Of a DNA stretch of 22,416 bases, positions 1-5,648 are shown one piece after another. Both the position numbers and the translations under genes were made by a program. The DNA is from Victivallales bacterium (GTDB taxonomy: Bacteria > Verrucomicrobiota > Lentisphaeria > Oligosphaerales > Oligosphaeraceae): positions 1 through 22,416 of the forward strand of contig CAAGGB010000240.1 in assembly GCA_900769285.1 (NCBI GenBank), in the 5' to 3' direction. Each line of letters opens with the position of its first letter. The stretch's first letter is position 1. The notes below the pieces were generated by a model. It was given only the letters and a program-made list of their open reading frames with translations, was not told the origin of the DNA and searched no databases.

Positions 1-28
1 CTTTCCCTACACGACGCTCTTCCGATCT
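1..28 (+). other. Illumina adapter sequence (artefact)
   Basis: The first 28 bases match the 3' end of the Illumina TruSeq read 1 adapter, including the well-known end GACGCTCTTCCGATCT. They are library DNA, not genome. The reading frame of the following drmB-like gene stays open through them only by chance, so bases 1-28 should be trimmed and residues encoded there ignored. Confidence 0.97.
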
Positions 29-1143
29 TTCTTCTTGGCGCGACCAATGGCTGGTTTCCCGTGACGCTCTCCGTCCTGGCCATCCCAACAGGACGAAATG
101 AGCTCCAGCAGCTCGTGTCTGACTATTGGAATCTGCTGAAGAACGCCACGACCTTGGATGTGCTCAAGGTCATGCTCCTGGCATGGAGTGCCGCCAATTC
201 CATTCCGGAAATAGACAAGTGGTCACCCGAAGTCATTTGGCAGGCGATGGAGCGCCACAGGCAAGGGGGCGACAACGGCAAAGGCACAGACCTGAAAACG
301 CCTGAATGGGACGTGCTTTGCTCACCTGACCCGCCAGAGGACTGGCCGCATTTCCATTCCATCAAGACACCTGTCCCCGCAAAATACTCCGATGTCATCC
401 AGAGTGTTCTTCTGCTTGACAGACTGCGCAAGGTCAATGCCCTGATCGGCTATACGCGTATTGAGGCTTCCGATGAGTTTGCGGAGGAGGGCGACGAGGT
501 GTTCGTGGCTCCGCTTTCCAAGGCAGAATTGCAATGGGTTCCCGCCTGCGAGGTCTACGGCGAGGGTATCTTCATCCGCTTCAACGAAGCGAAAATCTGC
601 CAATGGGAACAGCGGGCAGAAGTTGACGAACGCGGAGCACAACTCAAAAGGGGCTATATGGGCTGGCGGAACGCGCACCATCAGCAAGCTCAGATGGGTT
701 TTCCTGAAGTGCGGTATTATCTGCTTCACACATTGGCGCATCTGATTATTCGGGAATTTGCGCTGGAATGCGGCTACAATGCCGCCAGCATCCAGGAGCG
801 CATCTATGCGTCCTGTGGAGAACAGCCCATGGCGGGCATTCTGCTTTACACGGCGGCCTCCGATTCGGACGGCACTCTGGGAGGGCTTGTGGAGTTGGGC
901 AAGGCCGATGCGCTGGAACGCATTCTGGATCTTGCCCTGCATCGCGCGGAAATCTGCTCATCCGATCCGTTGTGCTCCATGCACAACCCGGAGGAGGACA
1001 GAACACTGCATGGGGCTGCCTGTCACGCCTGCTCTTTCCTGGCTGAAACATCCTGCGAGGCTGGCAACCGCTATCTGGACAGGGCGTTGGTTGTGCCGAC
1101 ATTTGACTGCAAGGACGCGGCTTTCTTCAGAAGAGGAGAATAG
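29..1143 (+). CDS. drmB: DrmB-like DUF1998 protein of DISARM, 5'-truncated
   Basis: This is the C-terminal part (about 371 codons) of a DUF1998 protein; the start lies beyond the contig edge. The frame is open from the adapter junction, and the first codons (FLLGATNGWFPVTLSVLAIP) resemble the conserved block in the middle of DrmB proteins, so the GTG at 61 is not a real start. The DUF1998 core lies at about 700-1000 (YYLLHTLAHLIIREFA, then ILLYTAASDSDGTLGGL). It is followed by cysteines in a metal-binding-like pattern (DPLC near 970, CHAC at 1021-1032, SC near 1050). DrmB works with the DrmA helicase in DISARM, a defence against phage that pairs a core complex with DNA methylation. The gene ends 3 bases before a drmC-like gene, which supports the assignment. 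DrmA and the methyltransferase are not in the window. Base composition is less GC-rich than downstream genes. Confidence 0.85.
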
Positions 1144-1146
1144 CAG

Positions 1147-1911
1147 ATGAACAGGGAACTGCTCGAGATTCTTGCAGAGATGTCGCTTCAGCTCTCTCCC
1201 AAAAGAATTGAGGCTCTGGCAAAGGCTGTCGACGGATGCCTCGGCGAAGAGATTGCAGATGCCATTCAGGAGGCAAAAGGTCCGAACTATGACAAGTCGT
1301 TGTTCGGTAGACTGATGTCGGTATTGGAAGGCAGTCCAGAAGTCAAGGGTTCGGAATTGTCGGTGGCGTTACTGGCAGGACAGGCGACCGCTTTGCGGTC
1401 GGGACGCTTCGGACGGCAGGAACTGCTATGGACAGGGCCAACAACGACCACCGTGCCCATTCGTCAGACTGAACAGGCACTCATTCAGGTCATCCAGTTT
1501 GCCAAAAGGGATTTGTTCATCGTCAGTTTTGTGGCATACGCTGTCCCGACTGTGATGGAGGCTCTTTATGATGCTCAGGAGCGGAATGTTGTCCTCAATT
1601 TTCTGCTGGAGCAATCGCAGGATGCCGGGGGCAAGGTCACGACGGATTCCATTGCCAACCTGCGGGAAAAACTTCCGACGGCGCATTTCCACATCTGGAC
1701 GCAGGTGGGTAGCGACACTCCAGCCGCTGTCCACGCCAAGTGCGCCGTGGCGGATGGAGAGCTTGCGATAATCACTAGTGCAAACCTCACGGGAAAGGCG
1801 ATGAACGAGAACATGGAGCTTGGCATCCTGCTTCATGGCGGTTCTGTGCCGAAGCAACTTTTGGACCATCTTCATGCGCTTATCACCGAACACATCATCA
1901 GCGAGGTTTAG
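1147..1911 (+). CDS. drmC: DrmC-like phospholipase D family protein of DISARM
   Basis: A 254-residue protein with one PLD-type HKD motif near residues 196-213 (VHAKCAVADG, followed by SANLTG). The upstream half of the fold includes a block typical of PLD-family proteins (FAKRDLFIVSFVAY). The N-terminal 90 residues are helical, with no motif I recognise. The ATG is preceded by GAGGAG at 1134-1139, and the drmB stop is only 3 bases upstream, so the two are translationally coupled. The family is the DrmC component of DISARM. In the literature DrmC is dispensable for DISARM protection in some hosts, and its nuclease activity is not firmly established. A generic PLD protein is the alternative, but adjacency to DUF1998 makes DrmC much more likely. 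Codon use resembles drmB rather than the GC-rich genes after 2000. Confidence 0.83.
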   Translation: MNRELLEILAEMSLQLSPKRIEALAKAVDGCLGEEIADAIQEAKGPNYDKSLFGRLMSVLEGSPEVKGSELSVALLAGQATALRSGRFGRQELLWTGPTTTTVPIRQTEQALIQVIQFAKRDLFIVSFVAYAVPTVMEALYDAQERNVVLNFLLEQSQDAGGKVTTDSIANLREKLPTAHFHIWTQVGSDTPAAVHAKCAVADGELAIITSANLTGKAMNENMELGILLHGGSVPKQLLDHLHALITEHIISEV

Positions 1912-1928
1912 GCTTGGAACCATGAAGA

Positions 1929-1954
1929 GATTGTGCACACGCGTGTTCACAATC
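1929..1954. repeat. 26-bp near-perfect palindrome after drmC
   Basis: The sequence GATTGTG-C-ACACGCGTGT-T-CACAATC is self-complementary over 26 bases with a single mismatched pair. It lies 17 bases after the drmC stop and 14 bases before the IS left end. There is no T-tract on either side, so it is a poor intrinsic terminator. It could instead be a protein-binding site. Function is not evident from sequence. Confidence 0.75.
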
Positions 1955-1968
1955 GATAAATCATTGAA

Positions 1969-2100
1969 TAGAACTTTCCCAAATCATGGGACTATATGGC
2001 GTTTTTGGACGGTCTGCCACGTCTGCGCCTGGGTGGCGTGTCCGGCGGCGGCAGAAGCCCCAGCGCCTGCAGCATCTCCATGTCTGACGGATTGATTCTG
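1969..2100. repeat. Left terminal inverted repeat of the IS
   Basis: About 130 bases that align, with one single-base gap near the tip, to the reverse complement of 3230-3361. The outermost 30 bases are the best conserved, and similarity continues through the block GCGCCTGCAGCA. The repeat contains the transposase start codon at 1996. Read on the minus strand it encodes a peptide ending LLPPPDTPPRRRRGRPSK, nearly the same as the C terminus of the transposase. Confidence 0.85.
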
Positions 2101-3339
2101 AGGAGGTCGCCCGACCTGCTCGGGGAGCTGCGCAAGGTGTACGCGGAGGAGGACGCGGTCAGGATCCTCTGCATCGCCGCCCTCCGGGTCTGCTACCCCG
2201 GCGTGAGGGACAGCGAGCTGAAGGAGCGCTACGAGGACAGCGTCCTCTGCGACCTCCATCCGGGCGTTGCCCTGTCCCGGAACTCGGTGTCGCGGTTCCT
2301 CAACGGCCTCGGCAAGGCCTGCTCCAGGATATCGAGGTTCATGAGGGCGCGCGCCGAGGCCGTCGGCGCGGACCATCACCTGCTCGTCGACGGCACGCTG
2401 AAGACGGACGACTCGCGGGTGAACAGCCTGTCCGACTTCTCCCGCAAGGCCTCGCGGAAGGGGACACGCGACATCTCGATCCTGTACGCCTACGACCTCG
2501 AGCGGAGGGAGCCGGTATGCTCCAGGCGCTTCCCCGGGAACATGCCGGACCTCACGGCCTACGAGGAGTTCCTTGAGGAGAACGGCGTCACCAGAGGGCT
2601 TGTGGTCGCCGACAAGGGGTTCCCGTCAGGCGCGGCGGCCGGGCGCCTCTCCAGGCATCCGGAGCTGCATCACCTCAATCCGGTCCGGCGGAGCTCCCGC
2701 CTGATCGCCGCGCACGACCTCATGCGCCTGACCTCCCTCCTGCCCGGCTTCGAGGGGGTCACCTGCCGCAAGGAGAGGTGCGGGGAGGAGGACAGGTGGC
2801 TCTACGCGTTCCGGGACGCGGCGAGGGCCGCCGAGGAGGAGCGGTCATGGCTGGACCGGGCGGGGGAGCGGTCCAGCCACTCCAGCGAGGAGTACGAGAG
2901 GAGAAGGCAGTCCTTCGGGCTGGTCGTCCTGGAGAGCGACCTGGACATGCCGCCGGAGACCGCCTACCGCGCCTACGCCTGCCGCTGGGAGATCGAGATC
3001 GTCATGAGGTACTACAAGAGCGCGTGCGAGTTCGACGAGACGCGGGTGCACGACGACTACTCCGTGATCGGCAGCGAGTTCTGCGACTTTCTGGCGACCG
3101 TGCTGACGTTCAGGCTTCTCCGGGCCTTCGACGAGGCCGGCCTTCTGGAGAGGAGAGGCTACGGCAGGATCATGTCCATCCTGCGCCGGGCGAAGAGGGT
3201 CAGGCTTGACGGGGACGAGTGGCGGCTCATCAAAATCAGCCCGTCATACATTGAGCTGCTGCAGGCGCTGGAGCTGCTCCCTAAGCCGGACACGCCCCCA
3301 AAGCGCAGAAGGGGAAGGCCACCCAAAAGCACCGTATAG
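1996..3339 (+). CDS. IS4-superfamily DDE transposase with C-terminal AT-hook
   Basis: A 447-residue transposase. The catalytic triad is readable: first Asp in LLVDGTLK (residue about 132), second Asp in VVADKGF (about 206), and Glu in a perfect Y-(2)-R-(3)-E-(6)-K signature, YACRWEIEIVMRYYK (about 323-337), which is diagnostic of the IS4 superfamily. The C terminus, KRRRGRPPK, is an AT-hook-like DNA-binding motif. The start is uncertain. ATG 1996 lies inside the left inverted repeat without a clear ribosome site, and an in-frame ATG at 2080 (MSDGLIL) is an alternative. The first 40 residues may therefore be only a by-product of the inverted repeat. The frame is intact, so the element may be active. 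The exact IS family (IS1634 or another IS4-related group) cannot be decided without a database. Confidence 0.88.
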   Translation: MAFLDGLPRLRLGGVSGGGRSPSACSISMSDGLILRRSPDLLGELRKVYAEEDAVRILCIAALRVCYPGVRDSELKERYEDSVLCDLHPGVALSRNSVSRFLNGLGKACSRISRFMRARAEAVGADHHLLVDGTLKTDDSRVNSLSDFSRKASRKGTRDISILYAYDLERREPVCSRRFPGNMPDLTAYEEFLEENGVTRGLVVADKGFPSGAAAGRLSRHPELHHLNPVRRSSRLIAAHDLMRLTSLLPGFEGVTCRKERCGEEDRWLYAFRDAARAAEEERSWLDRAGERSSHSSEEYERRRQSFGLVVLESDLDMPPETAYRAYACRWEIEIVMRYYKSACEFDETRVHDDYSVIGSEFCDFLATVLTFRLLRAFDEAGLLERRGYGRIMSILRRAKRVRLDGDEWRLIKISPSYIELLQALELLPKPDTPPKRRRGRPPKSTV

Positions 3340-3361
3340 TCCCACTGATGGGAAAGTTCTA
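3230..3361. repeat. Right terminal inverted repeat of the IS
   Basis: Reverse-complement partner of 1969-2100. It contains the last 36 codons and the stop of the transposase gene (3337-3339). The coding sequence for the AT-hook tail therefore doubles as the transposon end. On the minus strand this end would encode a peptide similar to the transposase N terminus (for example the block GLPLLRFGGVSG against GLPRLRLGGVSG). Confidence 0.85.
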
Positions 3362-3420
3362 GTGTATTTTTCGTGTATTTTGTGGACTCTTTTTGATGTT
3401 TTTTGCGTATTTTGTGGACA
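3362..3420. repeat. AT-rich imperfect direct repeats beside the IS
   Basis: A T-rich island in a GC-rich contig. The unit GTATTTTGTGGAC occurs at about 3375-3387 and 3408-3420, with a related GTGTATTTTTC at 3363-3373. The stretch lies between the right IS end and the stop of the minus-strand DUF2752 gene. It contains no hairpin with a U-run that would make a convincing terminator. Confidence 0.6.
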
Positions 3421-3433
3421 CCCAATGGCACCG

Positions 3434-3946
3434 TCACGGCTGCGCCATCAGTTGCTGAAGGGGCGTCCAGGCGAAGCCGTGGACATAGTGGAGGTAGAGC
3501 TGGAGCCAGAGGGAGAGCGCCATCAGGAGCAGCAGGCGTGGCGGACGCTCCAGGCGCTTGAGCCACTGTCCGAGACGGGCGCAATACGGCCGGTCGGGAC
3601 AGCAGACGAAGGCCAGGCGAAGCGGCAGGGTCAGCAACAGCCAGACCGCGACAAATGTGCCCAGCAGGCTGTCGTGGAGGGCCTGTCCCAATTCCATGCC
3701 GACCACCCGGACGAAGGCGCGCATGCCGCCGCAGAGCGGACAGACGAAGCCGGCATGCCCCAGCCAGGTCCAGGAATGGGGCAGAACGCCACGCGAGACA
3801 TCGACGCGCAGCCAGACGAGCGCGACCGCCCCCAGCAGACAGAGGACGAGGCCGGCCGTCTCAAATCGCGCGGCGCGAACCTCGCGCGTCGGCTGGTCAG
3901 ACGTCCGGGACGACGGACAGACGCCCCTAGAAGAAGTCCCACTCAC
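3434..3946 (-). CDS. DUF2752 family membrane protein
   Basis: Up to 170 residues with three likely membrane segments (about residues 30-50, 93-113 and 137-155). It carries the DUF2752 hallmark CPLCGGMRAF at about 68-77, a short cysteine pair followed by an invariant-like Arg. Members are small inner-membrane proteins of unknown function, common in gut Bacteroidetes and PVC bacteria. The longest frame begins with GTG at 3946, overlapping the end of the upstream zinc-ribbon gene by 20 bases, and no good ribosome site is visible. A shorter start inside the gene is possible, so the first 25 residues are doubtful. DUF2752 genes often sit beside TM2-like or zinc-ribbon membrane proteins, as here, and the pair is probably co-transcribed from the promoter near 4460. 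Confidence 0.8.
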   Translation of the reverse strand: MSGTSSRGVCPSSRTSDQPTREVRAARFETAGLVLCLLGAVALVWLRVDVSRGVLPHSWTWLGHAGFVCPLCGGMRAFVRVVGMELGQALHDSLLGTFVAVWLLLTLPLRLAFVCCPDRPYCARLGQWLKRLERPPRLLLLMALSLWLQLYLHYVHGFAWTPLQQLMAQP

Positions 3947-4370
3947 GGACGGGCTGGCCGGCAGCCAGCTTGGTGCCTATCTTGTGGGCGTCGATGAGGG
4001 CGACCAGCCAGACAACGACACCCAGCGTCCCCAAGGTGGCGCTGCCCAGCACGAGGGCGAGAACGAGCAGCGCCAATCCCTTCATGGTCTGTCCCAGATA
4101 GATCTGCCCAACGCCAGGAAGCAGGCAGCTGAGCAGCACCGCGACGTTGACGGACTGTCCCGTATAGGCGACCAGCCCCTGCGGCAGATTGGCGAACGGG
4201 CTCCGGCTGGTCGCCGTGGCGCAGCCGCACTTCAGGCAGACAGCCTGCTCGGGCGTCACCGGGGCACCGCAGTGGGCACAGAATCGCCGCTGCGTACCGA
4301 CGGCGACGCCACAATGGGGGCAGACGGCGGCCTGGTCATCGATGCTCTGTCCGCAATGGGTGCAATACAT
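3927..4370 (-). CDS. Double zinc-ribbon membrane protein (TM2-like)
   Basis: A 147-residue protein. Residues 1-50 hold two zinc ribbons formed by four CxxC pairs (CTHC, CPHC, CAHC, CLKC). Residues 70-135 hold two hydrophobic segments with the sequence LLPGVGQIYLGQTMKG, typical of TM2-like domain proteins. The start at ATG 4370 is chosen because AGGAG lies 9 bases upstream; the open frame runs 60 bases further but has no support there. The protein is probably anchored in the inner membrane with its zinc ribbons in the cytoplasm. The precise function is unknown. It overlaps the start of the DUF2752 gene, consistent with a two-gene operon. Confidence 0.85.
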   Translation of the reverse strand: MYCTHCGQSIDDQAAVCPHCGVAVGTQRRFCAHCGAPVTPEQAVCLKCGCATATSRSPFANLPQGLVAYTGQSVNVAVLLSCLLPGVGQIYLGQTMKGLALLVLALVLGSATLGTLGVVVWLVALIDAHKIGTKLAAGQPVREWDFF

Positions 4371-4456
4371 GCTCGGCTTCTCCTGAGAAAAAGAAAGATG
4401 GATTCGGGCTACTGGTGTCCCGCACGGCATCGATGCGCCGAGCGGTCAGGCCGAAT

Positions 4457-4485
4457 AGTGTAGCACGTTGCCGCGACCCATGCAA
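4457..4485 (-). promoter_or_regulatory. Candidate promoter for the zinc-ribbon/DUF2752 pair
   Basis: On the minus strand, TTGCAT (4480-4485) and TACACT (4457-4462) are separated by exactly 17 bases, a sigma-70-like arrangement. The start codon at 4370 lies about 85 bases downstream. The -35 match is weak, so this is a plausible rather than proven promoter. Confidence 0.35.
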
Positions 4486-4551
4486 ATCAATGCCTCCCAA
4501 CTGGTCGGACTCTCATGCCCGCGCCATCCCGCAAAACCCGGTCTGCGGCGG

Positions 4552-4580
4552 TTGAATTCTCCCTGTCGGACAGGTAAATT
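4552..4580 (+). promoter_or_regulatory. Candidate promoter with operator-like palindrome
   Basis: TTGAAT (4552-4557) and TAAATT (4575-4580) stand 17 bases apart, matching sigma-70 spacing, and face the lipoprotein gene that starts at 4671. The spacer contains a perfect palindrome, CCTGTC-G-GACAGG, at 4562-4574, where a bound repressor would block RNA polymerase. The octamer AATTCTCC is repeated directly at 4555-4562 and 4577-4584, 22 bases (two helical turns) apart. The regulator cannot be named from sequence. Confidence 0.4.
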
Positions 4581-4670
4581 CTCCTTCATTACGTGCCGTC
4601 GCGCCGACGAGACTGTCCGTGCGCGGGAAGCTGTCGTACATCACCTCATCCTCAGCCTTTGGGAGCCGCC

Positions 4671-5621
4671 ATGAGACGTCCTGCCTTGCCGATACTGCCG
4701 CTTGTTCTGTGTCTGATGCTCGTGTGGGCGCCGGGGTGCTTCAAAAAGCGCAACCCGAACCGCGCGCTGACGGAGGAGGAGACGGCGAAACGCGAGCAGG
4801 TGCAGGCGGAGCTGGAGACGAGCCTGGCGCGGGAGTTCGCGCCGGAGAAGGTGCGGAGTGACGCCTTGGCGGAGCTGTCGAGCCGGCTGTCGGCCCCGGC
4901 GGTCAGCGCACGGCTGACGGGCGGGACGGGCGATGCACGAACCATCCTGGGCCTCCCCGACGCCGACGGCCTGGCGGCGTTCCTCGCCGTCGCCCCCACG
5001 CAGTCCGCGACGGACGTCCAGATGCAGGTGGAGTCGCGCCTGAAGGAGGAGCTGGCCCGGGAGATGAACCTGCTGACCGACAGCCAGGCACGCGCCGAGG
5101 CGGAGCGGAAGCTGCCGCTCATCACCAGCACCCAGGCCACCATCTCCGTCAAGACCAAACGCAACCAGGTCGTGACCGGCCAAATCACCGGCAAGTCCAA
5201 GAGCATCATCAGGATTGGCAGCCGCGTCATCGCCCGCGAGGATCTGTCCGCGGACACCCGCGCGCAGCTCTGGAAGGACGACCACGAGGCCTATCTCGAC
5301 CAGGCCGTCCGCAACGCCCACGTCGACATCGCCCGCGCCTACGACAAGCCCCTCAAGCAGCGGCTGGCCAAGGAGCTCCCCAAGGCCCTCCTCGCGGCCG
5401 GCTACCTGCCCAACCTCCTCGACGACGACGCCACCGCGCAGTCCACCAACCTCCATCACTGGCTGTCGCGACCCGCCCTCCTCCAGCGCCTCATCAGAGA
5501 ACGGACGGACCGCCGCGACGCCTTCATCCGCGACTTCTGGACCAAGCAGGGATACAAACAGCGCAAGCGCCCGAACGCCACCGAGCAGGAATGGGTGCCG
5601 GCCGACATCCTGCGCAAGTAA
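4671..5621 (+). CDS. Putative lipoprotein of unknown function
   Basis: A 316-residue protein. The start at ATG 4671 is chosen over an upstream in-frame start at 4593 because GGGAG lies 5 bases before it and it begins directly with a signal peptide (basic MRRP, hydrophobic stretch, then WAPGC as a lipobox-like site with Cys at residue about 23). The mature part is rich in charged helix. Near residues 160-200 there is a short beta-rich module (ISVKTKRNQVVTGQITG, then IGSRVIAREDLSADTR) that resembles the small SH3-like modules ending in an SLSADTR-type motif seen in PVC bacteria. I do not recognise a named family. It is likely anchored to a membrane facing the periplasm. It is first in a probable operon: the next gene starts 27 bases downstream. 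Confidence 0.72.
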   Translation: MRRPALPILPLVLCLMLVWAPGCFKKRNPNRALTEEETAKREQVQAELETSLAREFAPEKVRSDALAELSSRLSAPAVSARLTGGTGDARTILGLPDADGLAAFLAVAPTQSATDVQMQVESRLKEELAREMNLLTDSQARAEAERKLPLITSTQATISVKTKRNQVVTGQITGKSKSIIRIGSRVIAREDLSADTRAQLWKDDHEAYLDQAVRNAHVDIARAYDKPLKQRLAKELPKALLAAGYLPNLLDDDATAQSTNLHHWLSRPALLQRLIRERTDRRDAFIRDFWTKQGYKQRKRPNATEQEWVPADILRK

Positions 5622-5648
5622 GGCGGTCAGAGGAGGAGCACACGCAAC

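Larger units (their letters stand above)
1969..3361 (+). mobile_element. Insertion sequence, IS4 superfamily, about 1.39 kb
   Basis: The element is bounded by inverted repeats starting TAGAACTTTCCC (1969) and ending in the complement (GGGAAAGTTCTA, ending 3361), and it holds a single DDE transposase gene. Each end also carries a small subterminal palindrome: TCCCA-AATCA-TGGGA on the left and TCCCA-TCAG-TGGGA on the right. No matching target-site duplication is visible: left flank ATCATTGAA, right flank GTGTATTTT. It appears structurally intact, with an uninterrupted transposase frame. It separates the lower-GC DISARM genes from the GC-rich remainder. Confidence 0.9.
4371..4670. other. Divergent intergenic region
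   Basis: The 300 bases between the minus-strand zinc-ribbon gene and the plus-strand lipoprotein gene hold two candidate promoters facing outward (4457-4485 and 4552-4580) and one operator-like palindrome. The ribosome site GGGAG at 4661-4665 serves the gene at 4671. I see no RNA gene here. Confidence 0.6.

Noticed and set aside
61..63. GTG as a start codon of the first gene
   Set aside because: The conserved DrmB-like sequence begins before it, directly after the adapter, so the gene is truncated rather than starting here.
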